NCBI GenBank assembly: GCA_963844055.1
Contig: CAWJMN010000001.1
Span: forward strand, 3,720,001 to 3,784,000
Origin: CAWJMN01 sp963844055
Lineage (GTDB): Bacteria > Planctomycetota > Planctomycetia > Pirellulales > Pirellulaceae
Direction of reading: 5' to 3'
Length of the DNA: 64,000 nt
Numbering within the stretch: position 1 is the stretch's first letter; every line of letters begins with the position of its first letter. Shown in pieces: positions 17,305 through 26,320 of the stretch. The notes beneath the pieces are model-generated. The model was not told the origin of the DNA, searched no databases, and was given only the letters and a program-made list of their open reading frames with translations. A program made the translations under genes and the position numbers.

Positions 17305-18258
17305 TTAATCGTCAACGCCACCGACTTCGCCGGCTTGAGCGGTTACAAGCCGAGCAACCACTCGCATGGAAGTGTTGCTGGGAAGGAAACGAACCGCATT
17401 ATCCCCCATCACCACCATGGCTCCATTGGGGTGAAAGGCATAGATCTCATTGTTGTTGGTGCAGTTGATCGCGCAAGGTCCGAATGAGTCGGTCCCTGTA
17501 AAGTCGGTCCCATTAAGAGATATTTGATTTTGCGGATCAAGCCAAGCCGCTCCGGTTAAATCGCTACCTGTCACGGTCTTCCAGCCGGATACATAACGCG
17601 TTGGACGTCCCGCGTTTTCAACGGTCCACATGGTATTGGAAAGACCATCCTGGCAACGCGCAAAGGTATCGACCGTGTTGGTTTGCATCATTCCCGTGAA
17701 ACCATCGGCCGAAGCATCGTCAACGAGATTCATACCCTTCAGGGCAGCAAAGATCGAGTTCATCACGGCGTAGTCGGTGCGAGCTGCATTCCACACCTTG
17801 CCACTCAATTTGCCGGTAACCATCCGTCGCCCAAACGGACTCGAAGGGCAGATGGCAATGGGAATGACCGTTTCTCGCGTGGCCGTGTTGAGCGTATCGC
17901 GCCAGTCGAGATCGTTGCGGAATTGATCGGCCGCATATTGCTGCTCAATGTGGGGCAGGATGAAGGGAAACCAGCTGTACTTCGCAGTACCAGCGGGAAT
18001 GCCAAAGTAGGCATGCGCTTCGGAAACGGCAGTGCCAGTAATACACCCTGGGGGCAAAGCACGGCGGATATCGTGATGGATATGCTGGGCCAGCCCGATC
18101 TGCCGCATATTGTTGCCGCAAGCTGTTCGGCGAGCCATTTCGCGGGCCGCTTGAACCGCAGGAAGCAGTAGCGCCACCAGCACGCCAATAATCGCAATCA
18201 CAACCAGCAGCTCAACGAGCGTAAACGCTTCTCGATGCCTTTTTAGATGTGCCAACAT
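17305..18258 (-). CDS. DUF1559 pseudopilin-like protein
   Basis: A 317-aa planctomycete-type protein. The type IV prepilin-like N-terminus reads REAFTLVELLVVIAIIGVLV, with Ala instead of Gly before the Phe, followed by AARRTACGNNMRQIGLA-type sequence that marks DUF1559. The C-terminal region has FHPNGAMVVMGDNAVRFLPS, a divergent form of the usual S.H..G.N...aD.SVRF motif. It is the most divergent of the seven DUF1559 proteins in this window. The gene follows a DUF1559-associated lipoprotein gene in the same direction (gap about 107 bp). Function of the family is unknown; an envelope or pseudopilus-like role is usually assumed. Confidence 0.88.
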   Translation of the reverse strand: MLAHLKRHREAFTLVELLVVIAIIGVLVALLLPAVQAAREMARRTACGNNMRQIGLAQHIHHDIRRALPPGCITGTAVSEAHAYFGIPAGTAKYSWFPFILPHIEQQYAADQFRNDLDWRDTLNTATRETVIPIAICPSSPFGRRMVTGKLSGKVWNAARTDYAVMNSIFAALKGMNLVDDASADGFTGMMQTNTVDTFARCQDGLSNTMWTVENAGRPTRYVSGWKTVTGSDLTGAAWLDPQNQISLNGTDFTGTDSFGPCAINCTNNNEIYAFHPNGAMVVMGDNAVRFLPSNTSMRVVARLVTAQAGEVGGVDD

Positions 18259-18365
18259 ATTTGCCCTCTGCTTTTGCCCCAGTTGCCAGCACTAAAGTAA
18301 CTTGAACGAGGGCTAATATCCACTCAAGACAACGAAAGTTTTTCCTCCGCGCTTAAAACGGCGAT

Positions 18366-18814
18366 TTACTTTGCCCCTAAGTCAAAGCGGGGCAACACAA
18401 TCGGTGAATCTTGTACGGTTACTTCGAGTGGAGTACTTGCCGGTTCCGAGTATCGCCCTTTCAATTGATCTCGCAGGGGAATGGCGGCCTGATCGGATTC
18501 TTCTTCCATCGCCCACCACACGACCGTGATTCGATACTTTCCGGTAGGTGCACCATCGTTGGCCGTGTGGGTTGAAACCTGGAACTTTCCTTCTTCATTG
18601 ACGGTTCGCGCGGGTAGCCAAGTTTCCAGGTCCGAGAGCCAGCGTCGGGTGCCTCCATCGGAATAAAAAGAAGCGTAGCCCCTTTTGCCGCAACCCCGTC
18701 GACAAAGACTTCGCCCGAAACGGGCGTCACCTTCGGACTATCCACTGCCCGTTGGCAGGATGCGAGGCCGAGAATGAATACTGCGACCAACCAGGCAACG
18801 TTTTGCCATTTCAT
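18366..18814 (-). CDS. DUF1559-associated lipoprotein, split by a frameshift near 18608-18620
   Basis: From the ATG at 18814 the protein starts MKWQNVAWLVAVFILGLASC, a lipoprotein signal peptide with lipobox LASC. It then reads KVTPVSGEVFVDGVAAKGAT and continues to GSRTWKLGYPRE, after which the frame loses similarity. The next frame supplies VNEEGKFQVSTHTANDGAP and TGKYRITVVWW, and ends LKGRYSEPASTPLEVTVQD plus about 13 residues at a TAA at 18366. These are the standard C-terminal motifs of planctomycete lipoproteins with a carboxypeptidase-regulatory-like fold. The switch occurs in a CGCGCG stretch and needs one extra base. It is likely exported and anchored, and functionally paired with the DUF1559 gene downstream. 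Confidence 0.75.
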
Positions 18815-18953
18815 CGTACTGCCGCCTGCCCCATAAACCGATTGAGATAATCGCCCGGAAATAGGAATGCTTCTACCAAGCAAAAGTACTCACGGCCAGA
18901 CACCATTTATCCCGAAGTGCTTTAACAGAAAGCACTTACAAGGATTTTAAAGT

Positions 18954-19943
18954 TTAGCGCGGCCCCGCAGCCTTTTGCAGCCGATCGGCAATGGCAGGCC
19001 CTAGTCCCATCAACGAAGTTGGATAGAAGATAAGCGCGCGATCAGCTCCAAGTTCGTCGATCCGGCGGAGTGATGCGTAGAGTAGGCGGGCGCATTCCGC
19101 TTCTTCTTGAGGAAGAGGAATCCAGTGCCAACCTGGTGCACCACTTGGAGGTTTGCACGAAAGGACGACTACCTTAGAAAGGACATTTTGCTGGTGCAAT
19201 TTCGACAGTTGCTCTTCCAGAGCTTCTTCGGTAGCAAAAAGTTCGACCCGTGCATTTGGGGCGTAATGGCTGGCCAACCGGCCCGAGCAAGCGGGCGAAT
19301 CGGCGGAGGGATCTACTACGCTGGCGTTTAACACGTGTTCAATGTCTTGCCTTGTAATGCCACCTGGACGCAAGATGCTAAATCCATCGCCACTGCAATC
19401 GATGATCGTTGACTCTAAGCCAACTTGGCAGTCGCCCCCTTCTAAAATCAAAGGGATAGCATCACCAAACTCTGCTTGGACGTGTTCCGCATGCGTTGGA
19501 CTGACATGACCAAAACGATTGGCTGAGGGAGCCGCAATGGCTCCACCGAATTTAGACAGCAGCTCTCTTGCAATCGGGTGCGATGGCACACGCAGTCCGA
19601 CCGTTGCAAGTCCTCCCGTGACACCATCGTGCGCTCGTGATGAGCGTTTCAGAATTAGTGTCATCGGCCCTGGCCAAAATGCAGCGGCTAGTTTCCAAGC
19701 CTCAGCGGGGATCTCTGTCGCCCAGTCACGGATTTGTTCCGCATGTAACAAGTGGACGATAAGCGGGTGGTCGGCTGGCCTTCCCTTGGCGGCAAAAATC
19801 TTGGCCGTGGCATCTGGATTGTCCGCGTCAGCACCTAGGCCGTACACCGTTTCGGTTGGAAATGCGACCAATTCCCCGCTTTTTAGAAGCGCAGTACCCC
19901 GCTCGATCGAATCTGGCGAAACGTTTTGAGGGGAAGCGGTCAT
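18954..19943 (-). CDS. sua5: L-threonylcarbamoyladenylate synthase (Sua5/YwlC type)
   Basis: A 329-aa protein, the length of the two-domain Sua5 form rather than short TsaC. The catalytic YrdC-like domain starts ERGTALLKSGELVAFPTETV and has the K-G-R motif in AAKGRPADHPLIVH and the S-A-N motif in APSANRFGHVSP. The C-terminal part (SGRLASHYAPNARVELF onward) is the Sua5 domain. It makes threonylcarbamoyl-AMP from Thr, bicarbonate and ATP for the t6A37 modification of ANN-decoding tRNAs in the cytoplasm. Usually essential. The start ATG at 19943 gives the expected N-terminus. Confidence 0.95.
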   Translation of the reverse strand: MTASPQNVSPDSIERGTALLKSGELVAFPTETVYGLGADADNPDATAKIFAAKGRPADHPLIVHLLHAEQIRDWATEIPAEAWKLAAAFWPGPMTLILKRSSRAHDGVTGGLATVGLRVPSHPIARELLSKFGGAIAAPSANRFGHVSPTHAEHVQAEFGDAIPLILEGGDCQVGLESTIIDCSGDGFSILRPGGITRQDIEHVLNASVVDPSADSPACSGRLASHYAPNARVELFATEEALEEQLSKLHQQNVLSKVVVLSCKPPSGAPGWHWIPLPQEEAECARLLYASLRRIDELGADRALIFYPTSLMGLGPAIADRLQKAAGPR

Positions 19944-20300
19944 AGTTAATTACGACTTGCGACGGGCGGCTAAACGGAGTTTTTCGAGCGGACCGGCACT
20001 CGAACCTAGTGAAAACCGGCCCTTATGGCTAGCGGCAGTAAGCAAGGTCTCCCGCATACAGGAACGGCCCGCCAAACCGAACCAACCATTATATGTAGAC
20101 ATTTCACCTTAATAGAGATAACACAAAGCACCAAATGGTGATTTTCCCAGGATGGCACTTTTGCAATTCCAAGTCTAACCCTTTATCATAAAAGGCATCA
20201 GTCCGAGTTCCCCGCTCGGGAAAGACCGATGCCTTCGCATGCGTCCAACCAACTGATTCCCGCCTTCTTCCAAAATTGAGGCCCTTAGGCCTTTGGAAAT
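19944..20300. other. Divergent intergenic region with a strong branched hairpin
   Basis: Between sua5 (minus) and the DUF1549 gene (plus). At 20192-20235, AAGGCATC pairs with GATGCCTT, and an inner CCGAG/CTCGG stem is nested inside. On the minus strand the stem is followed by TTTT, so it resembles a terminator for leftward transcription. A TATAAT hexamer on the minus strand near 20090 could serve sua5. No tRNA or known structured RNA was recognised here. Confidence 0.5.
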
Positions 20301-20327
20301 ATGACTCTCCCTGCACATTCTTCGCGC

Positions 20328-22964
20328 ATGCACCCGGCCGTCCAACGATTTTTGTTGGCGCTAGTCGGCATCCTAGCAACCACCGCTTTTGCAAGTTCGG
20401 AAGCGGCGGAACTTACGGTTTGGCCCCGCGACATTCAACTTGCCCCTGGCGAAACAAGCCATAGCTTTTTGGTTACTTTGCGTGACGATACGGGCGTGAC
20501 CCACGATGTCACTGCGCAGATCAATGCCAGCAGTGACCACCCCGAGTTCGTTTCGGTGGATGGACCAGGGCGAATCACGGCTAAGGCGAATGGAAATGCC
20601 AAGATTTCTGTTTCGTTCCAAGGACAAGCGCAGACGCTGAATGTTGCGGTAGAGAGCTTTGGCAACTCACCCGCAGTTTCGTTTCGAAAAGATGTGCAGC
20701 CAGTGCTAACTCGATATGGCTGCAACCAGGGAAGTTGCCACGGCAAGCAGGCAGGGCAAAATGGCTTTCGCCTCTCTCTGCGCGGCTATGCTCCAGAGCA
20801 AGATCACGCTTGGATTACACGCGAATTTGATGGTCGTCGGATTAGCCTCGCGCAGCCCAGCGACAGTATGCTTTTGAAAAAGCCTGCCGGGCCAATGTTT
20901 CATGGTGGCGGCAAACTCTTTGCCAATGGCAGCCGGGCCGCAAAAACCCTGGAGCAGTGGATTGCTGAAGGGGCGGCAGGAATTGACGCCAAGGAGAGCG
21001 AGCCCGTCAAGCTGGAGGTCATGCCTGGCGAAATCAAGTCAACCATCGGCGCAAAACAACAACTGCTGGTCGTCGCCCACTTTGCTGACGGAACGAAACG
21101 GGACGTTACTTGGCTATCGCAGTTTTTCTCCAATGATCGCACGGTGCTTGAGGTTTCGGCCGAGGGGCTCGTCGAGATGCGACGAGCGGGTGAAAGTGTT
21201 ATTCGCGTCCATTATCGTAGCCTAGTTGAAACAATCGGCTTCACGATCCCTTTTAGTCACACTGTTGCACCGCAAGAGTTTGCCACACGGCTTAATGTGA
21301 TTGACGATCATGTGATGACGAAGTTGTCTCAGCTGGCGATTCCGCCTTCACCCCTGTGTGATGACATTACTTTCTTGCGCCGCGCCATGCTTACTGCCAT
21401 GGGGACGCAACCAACGGCCGAAGAAGTGAAGGCTTTCGCCCAAGACACCGGTGCCGACAAACGGCAGCGACTGATCGAGTCGATTCTGCAGCGACCAGAA
21501 TTTACCGATTACTGGGCGTTACAACTGGCTGATTTACTGCAGAATCGCAAAGAGCGCGACCATGATGCACGTGGCGTTAAAGGGGTGCGGACGCTACATC
21601 AGTGGATTCGCCAGCAGGTTGCCGCAGATCGTCCCTGGAACGAAATGGCTCAGGAGATTCTCACCAGCCAAGGCAACGTCAACGAGCATCCGACGGTTGG
21701 CTATTATGTTGTTTCCGTGGGTGAATTTCGGCGGGCTGAAGAGTCAGACATTGTGGCCTCTGCCGCGCAAGGATTCTTAGGAACCCGGATTGGCTGTGCA
21801 AAATGCCACAACCATCCGCTAGAGCGTTATACCCAGGATGACTACTACCATTTTGCGGCGTACTTTTCACGCGTCAGCTTCCAGCGAGAAGACTGGTGGA
21901 AGTCGCCAGCTCAATTGATCGTGGCCAGTGAAGACGAACAAAATGTCAAGCGCGACATCGACAACCGCAACAAAGAGATTGCCACGCTAGAATCCCAGAG
22001 AACTAGCAAGGTCGACAAAGAACTGGAAGACCTTAATAAACAGATCGCCGAAAAACAGAAACAACTGGAAGGCGTTACGAAGTCGCTGGAAGAAGTTAAG
22101 AAACGTCCCGTGATGGCGCGGCAACCACGCACCGGCCAGCCACTCCTTCCTCAGCCACTCGATGGTTCGACAACGCCAATCACTGGCGACGACCCACGGG
22201 TCGCACTGGCGCACTGGATTACATCGCCAACGAATGAGCAATTTGCTGGCAGCTTTGTGAATCGTGTCTGGAAGCACTTTTTAGGGACGGGGCTTGTGGA
22301 GCCTGTCGATGATTTACGAGCCAGCAATCCTCCGAGCAATCGTCCGCTGTGGAATGCACTGAACAAAGAATTTGTTGATCACCGCTTTAACTTGCGACAT
22401 CTGGTGCGCGTGATCATGAATTCTCGCACGTTCCAGCTAAGCAGTGAGACTCGCCCTGAAAACGCGACGGAAACACGGTTTTACTCGCACTTTTATGCTC
22501 GCCGTCTGCCTTCGGAAGTACTGCTCGATGCCGTCAGTTATAGCACCGGAATTCCGGATGAATTCGCCGGCTATCCGGTGGGCATTCGAGCGATTCAAGT
22601 GCCTGACCCCAGCGTCAAATCGTACTTTTTGAGCCTGTTTGGACGAAGTGAACGAACGACCGCTTGTGCCTGCGAACGTAGTGGCGATGTCACGCTGCCT
22701 CAACTTCTGTTTTTGCAAAGCGGTGACGATCTGATGGGGAAACTCAATCAAGATCAGGGACGCATGAAGGAACTACTGCGAAAGAACTTGGCTAGTTCGG
22801 CACTGCTGGATGAGGTTTTTCTAGCATGCCTGGCTCGCCTGCCACGTGACGAAGAAAAGGGAGCCATTTTGCCCTCCCTTGAATCCGCTGAAAACAAGGA
22901 AGAGGCTGTTAGAGACCTCTTTTGGGCTCTGCTCAACACCAAGGAATTTGCTTTCAACCACTAA
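20328..22964 (+). CDS. Secreted DUF1549/DUF1553 protein with Ig-like and cytochrome-like segments
   Basis: About 878 aa from the ATG at 20328, which begins a signal peptide (MHPAVQRFLLALVGILATTA); the ATG at 20301 is also possible. Order: a bacterial Ig-like domain (about residues 30-110), a PSCyt1-like segment with YGCNQGSCHGKQAGQNGF, a second Ig-like stretch, DUF1549 with RIGCAKCHNHPLERYTQDDY (a CxxCH motif), a coiled coil rich in Glu/Lys (around residues 535-590), and DUF1553 with FVNRVWKHFLGTGLV and FARRLPSEVLLDAV-like sequence. These very large families are typical of planctomycetes and are nearly always paired with DUF1501 proteins, as here. Periplasmic location is likely; polysaccharide or sulfated-glycan breakdown is suspected for the family but not shown. 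Confidence 0.88.
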   Translation: MHPAVQRFLLALVGILATTAFASSEAAELTVWPRDIQLAPGETSHSFLVTLRDDTGVTHDVTAQINASSDHPEFVSVDGPGRITAKANGNAKISVSFQGQAQTLNVAVESFGNSPAVSFRKDVQPVLTRYGCNQGSCHGKQAGQNGFRLSLRGYAPEQDHAWITREFDGRRISLAQPSDSMLLKKPAGPMFHGGGKLFANGSRAAKTLEQWIAEGAAGIDAKESEPVKLEVMPGEIKSTIGAKQQLLVVAHFADGTKRDVTWLSQFFSNDRTVLEVSAEGLVEMRRAGESVIRVHYRSLVETIGFTIPFSHTVAPQEFATRLNVIDDHVMTKLSQLAIPPSPLCDDITFLRRAMLTAMGTQPTAEEVKAFAQDTGADKRQRLIESILQRPEFTDYWALQLADLLQNRKERDHDARGVKGVRTLHQWIRQQVAADRPWNEMAQEILTSQGNVNEHPTVGYYVVSVGEFRRAEESDIVASAAQGFLGTRIGCAKCHNHPLERYTQDDYYHFAAYFSRVSFQREDWWKSPAQLIVASEDEQNVKRDIDNRNKEIATLESQRTSKVDKELEDLNKQIAEKQKQLEGVTKSLEEVKKRPVMARQPRTGQPLLPQPLDGSTTPITGDDPRVALAHWITSPTNEQFAGSFVNRVWKHFLGTGLVEPVDDLRASNPPSNRPLWNALNKEFVDHRFNLRHLVRVIMNSRTFQLSSETRPENATETRFYSHFYARRLPSEVLLDAVSYSTGIPDEFAGYPVGIRAIQVPDPSVKSYFLSLFGRSERTTACACERSGDVTLPQLLFLQSGDDLMGKLNQDQGRMKELLRKNLASSALLDEVFLACLARLPRDEEKGAILPSLESAENKEEAVRDLFWALLNTKEFAFNH

Positions 22965-23022
22965 ATGCAATGCGGGCTAATCGCCTGATAGTTACGGTTG
23001 AAAAACGACAAAGGATTTTGCC

Positions 23023-24351
23023 ATGCTGGATATTCAGCTTTCTCCCCAACGTCACCAAACCTGCGCCGGCATTTCGCGACGAGATGCATTGCGCGTTGGC
23101 CTGCTTGGTCCGCTGGGGTTCTCCCTAGGAAGCTATCTTTCGATGGCTGCCCAGGCCAAAGAGAGCACTGGCGTTGCAAAAGCCAAGTCGGTGATCTTGG
23201 TTTACCTGGGGGGCGGTCTTTCGCACCATGACAGCTTCGATCTGAAGCCTGCGGCACCAGCGGAAGTACGCGGAAAATACAATCCCATTCAAACCAATGT
23301 GCCGGGACTTTCCATTTGTGAACTGCTTCCCAAAATGGCGCAAACGATGAACAAGCTAACGCTGGTCCGAAGCGGTGCCCACAATAATGACCACCATGAG
23401 ACAGCCACGAACTGGGTGCTTTCGGGGCGTTTTGGATCCCCGTTTGGTGACTACCCTGCGATTGGTGCCGTGGTGGCTCATGAGACGGGCTTTGCCGGCC
23501 TCGTCCCGCCCTATGTTGCTGTCCCCAACAACCCCTCCTTTACCTGGGAGCTAGGTAAGAGCGCATTTTTGGGTGGTCGCTACGAATCCTTCAAGGCGGG
23601 CGATCCCCAGGCGAATGGCTATCGCGTGAGAGACCTCTCGCGTAGCGTTGCCGTAAGCGAGCAATCGCTACAACGCCGCAAGTCGATTCTGGCCGCCGTT
23701 GATTCCCTCTCTCGGAAGGTCGAAGGGAATGACCAGCTGACAACCTACAATGAGTTTCAGCAACGAGCCGCAGAGATGATCCTCTCTCCTAAGGCGCAGG
23801 CAGCCTTTGATCTTGAAAAGGAAAGTGCGGAACTGCGAGACAAGTATGGCCGGTCAACATTTGGTCAAAGCTGCTTGCTGGCTCGTCGGCTGGTGGAATC
23901 GGGCGTGAAGTTCGTAACGATCAATTCCGGTGGTTGGGACCATCATGGCAAGATTTTCCCCGCGCTCGACAAGCGATTGCCCGAGTTTGACCAAGGCTTT
24001 TCGTCGCTCATTCATGACATGCAAGAGCGTGGGGCACTGCAAGAGACCCTGGTAGTTTGCATGGGTGAGTTCGGCCGAACGCCCAAGATCAATAAGGATG
24101 AAGGACGCGACCACTGGGGCCCAGCGGCATCACTGCTATTTGCGGGTGCGGGGGTCAAGGCGGGACAAGTGATTGGCGCGACGGATGAGACAGGGGCTTA
24201 TGTTACGAAGCAGCCGGTGCGGCCGGCTGACGTGGCCCATACGATCCTGTCTTCACTGGGAATTTCGCCACGCAAGCAAATCTTTACGCCCGATGGTCGC
24301 CCGATGGAGATTCTGGACGAAGGGGAGATGATTCAAAACCTGTTTGCTTAG
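23023..24351 (+). CDS. DUF1501 protein with Tat signal
   Basis: A 442-aa protein of the DUF1501 (sulfatase/alkaline-phosphatase-fold) family. A twin-arginine signal is visible in ISRRDALRVGLLGPLGFSLG. The catalytic-domain pattern includes VILVYLGGGLSHHDSFDLKP, GAHNNDHHETATNWV, TINSGGWDHHGKIF and LVVCMGEFGRTPKINKDEGR followed by DHWGPA, all rich in potential metal-binding His/Asp. It lies 58 bp downstream of the DUF1549/1553 gene and belongs to the same unit, as in many planctomycete genomes. The substrate is unknown. Confidence 0.92.
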   Translation: MLDIQLSPQRHQTCAGISRRDALRVGLLGPLGFSLGSYLSMAAQAKESTGVAKAKSVILVYLGGGLSHHDSFDLKPAAPAEVRGKYNPIQTNVPGLSICELLPKMAQTMNKLTLVRSGAHNNDHHETATNWVLSGRFGSPFGDYPAIGAVVAHETGFAGLVPPYVAVPNNPSFTWELGKSAFLGGRYESFKAGDPQANGYRVRDLSRSVAVSEQSLQRRKSILAAVDSLSRKVEGNDQLTTYNEFQQRAAEMILSPKAQAAFDLEKESAELRDKYGRSTFGQSCLLARRLVESGVKFVTINSGGWDHHGKIFPALDKRLPEFDQGFSSLIHDMQERGALQETLVVCMGEFGRTPKINKDEGRDHWGPAASLLFAGAGVKAGQVIGATDETGAYVTKQPVRPADVAHTILSSLGISPRKQIFTPDGRPMEILDEGEMIQNLFA

Positions 24352-24415
24352 GACTTCGCAGCATCTAGCACCGCAACTTCGTTTACTGACTCACTATTAG
24401 GTTCGAAATCCCTTC

Positions 24416-25234
24416 ATGTCCTCAGCTTTCTCCACGATGAATTGGCCACTCTCATTAACCAGCGCTAAAAGATTTGCTCGTTGGGGCAAGGTTTACGTTG
24501 GTGCGCTGTCAGCTTGCTGTTTGATGGCCTACTTTGCCGTGGCTGCTGACGGTCCCCAAGTGATTTTGTCCAACCCACTCGCGGTTGCCCGTGGTGAAAC
24601 GACGACAGTGGTTTTACGTGGCTTGAAACTGGAAGAAACAACTGCCGTTGTGGTGAGTTTTCCCGGCGGCAAATCGGAAGTGGTACCAACCAAGAAGGAA
24701 AAGAACAATCCGCCGGACAAACAAGAGGCCTATCGTGTCGGCGACACTCAGGTGGAATTTGCCCTGACGGTACCTGCGGAGTTCGATGCTTCAGAACTCG
24801 AGATCAGCGTCAAACAAGGTGAGCAGGTTCAAAGCCCCTACAAGATCGCTGTTCTGCCTGCGGACCAATTCTTAAAAGAAGTGGAGCCCAACGGTGGCTT
24901 TTGCCAAACACAGCCACTGCCGCTGGGTAAAACTTTGGTAGGTAGCATCCAAAATGCAACGGATGTCGATGTCTTTGAGGTAGAGGCAGTGGCTGGTCAG
25001 ACCTACATTTGGGAAGTCATCGCCCGCCAACGTGGCTCGGCCTACGACCCTCTGCTGACACTGTATTCTGCAAGTGGGCAGATTTTGGCAACTGCTGGGG
25101 ATGAAAGCCCGAACACTTCTACACTTTTGCGATGGAAAGCAGCCAGCAATGGCCGCCTGATCTTGGTCCTGCAGGATGCTACGGATCGTGGCGGACCGGC
25201 ACATCCGTATCTTTTGAAACTGCGTTCCGAATAG
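24416..25234 (+). CDS. Secreted PPC-domain-like protein
   Basis: A 272-aa protein, probably exported (hydrophobic segment VGALSACCLMAYFAVAA near residues 24-40 after a basic stretch). The first half looks like an Ig/IPT-type domain (PLAVARGETTTVVLRGLKLE). The second half matches the bacterial pre-peptidase C-terminal fold: EVEPNGGFCQTQPLPLGKTL, DVDVFEVEAVAGQTYIWEV, DPLLTLYSASGQILATAGD. Such domains occur after DUF1549/DUF1501 genes in planctomycetes, and this gene is the third in that co-directional set. A binding or surface role is plausible; no catalytic residues are evident. The start could be the second Met (MNWPL). Confidence 0.8.
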   Translation: MSSAFSTMNWPLSLTSAKRFARWGKVYVGALSACCLMAYFAVAADGPQVILSNPLAVARGETTTVVLRGLKLEETTAVVVSFPGGKSEVVPTKKEKNNPPDKQEAYRVGDTQVEFALTVPAEFDASELEISVKQGEQVQSPYKIAVLPADQFLKEVEPNGGFCQTQPLPLGKTLVGSIQNATDVDVFEVEAVAGQTYIWEVIARQRGSAYDPLLTLYSASGQILATAGDESPNTSTLLRWKAASNGRLILVLQDATDRGGPAHPYLLKLRSE

Positions 25235-25418
25235 CCACAGCTTGGCAAGACGCTCAGCATGCTCATGCCGCTGCTGAAACGGGGCAATAATTTCTCTTGC
25301 CACCAATCCCTAAGGTTGGTAACCTCCCGCCCGATGTCGCGCCGTCGGAAGCGGTGCGCCTGGCTAACAGGGAAAGTGGTTCTTACGTCTAACCGGGCTA
25401 GTCCCAGGAAGTACGGCA

Positions 25419-26282
25419 GTGCGATTCATGAGGGCTTACCAACTTGCGATTCTCGCGGGAGTAGCTCTAATCGCGCTCGGCTGCAAACAGAATCCCTTCG
25501 CACCAGCCGGCACAGGCACTGGCGCAGCAGCTACCCCCGGCGCAAACGCTTCTGCGAGTGCAGCAGCAAACCCCGCACAGCAGCAAGCTCTTGCAAGCCA
25601 AATGCAAGACTTGAGCAGTCGCCTTTCGCAACTGGATACCAACAACAGCGATTTACATCGTCAACTTGCGCAGGCCGAACAACAACGCCAAGCGTATCAA
25701 GAACAAGTCGCATTGCTCCAAAAGCAATTGGGGGACATGGCAGGCAAAGTGCGTGAAACGCAAATGGCTCGCCAAGAAGCGGATAAGCAACTGGTTGCCA
25801 TCCAAGCCTCTTCCAAGCAGCGTGGCGGTGCCAGTATTACCGCGAATAACAGCGCCAAATCGTCCCTTGCCACAGTATCGATCCCTGGCCTAGAAATTCG
25901 GCAAGAGGGAGACGTTGTCAGAATTGAAATCCCTGCGGATCAGGTCTTTGCACCGGGCACGGCACAAATGCAACAAGCTTCGCCGATTTTGGATGAGGTA
26001 GCAGGAGCGATCCAGCGCACCTATCCTCGGCAACGGGTGGTGATTGAAACCCACGCCGATGGTGCACTTGGTGCGGCCGGAAGCGTCAACGCCCATCTAC
26101 TTACCGCCAGCCAAGCACAAGCGGTCTTTCAACAATTGGTGCAGCGCAACCGCTTGCCAAGCCGGCAACTTTCGATCCTTGGCATGGGTGACAACCACCC
26201 ACTCGCCTCGGCCGGCACGGCTGCTGGTCAGGCCAAAAATCGACGCATTGAAATCGTCGTGTATCCCGAAACGTTTGAATAA
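25419..26282 (+). CDS. OmpA-family peptidoglycan-binding lipoprotein
   Basis: 287 aa from GTG 25419 (AGGAA 8 bases upstream); the ATG at 25428 is an alternative. The signal ends at ALIALGC, a slightly unusual lipobox with Leu at -2. A Gly/Ala/Pro-rich linker (residues 25-50) leads to a coiled coil rich in Gln (about 50-125), then an OmpA-C-like domain (about 170-285): VFAPGTAQMQQASPILDEVA, VVIETHADG, LLTASQAQAVFQQLVQ, KNRRIEIVVYP. It probably spans from a membrane to the wall polymer. It has no obvious operon link to its neighbours. Confidence 0.85.
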   Translation: MRFMRAYQLAILAGVALIALGCKQNPFAPAGTGTGAAATPGANASASAAANPAQQQALASQMQDLSSRLSQLDTNNSDLHRQLAQAEQQRQAYQEQVALLQKQLGDMAGKVRETQMARQEADKQLVAIQASSKQRGGASITANNSAKSSLATVSIPGLEIRQEGDVVRIEIPADQVFAPGTAQMQQASPILDEVAGAIQRTYPRQRVVIETHADGALGAAGSVNAHLLTASQAQAVFQQLVQRNRLPSRQLSILGMGDNHPLASAGTAAGQAKNRRIEIVVYPETFE

Positions 26283-26320
26283 TCGCAGCGGGATCTTATA
26301 ACCATCGCCTAATGCTTAGG

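Noticed and set aside
24400..24412. tRNA T-loop-like GGTTCGAAATCCC
   Set aside because: An extra base in the loop and no acceptor, D or anticodon arms around it; it directly precedes a coding start.
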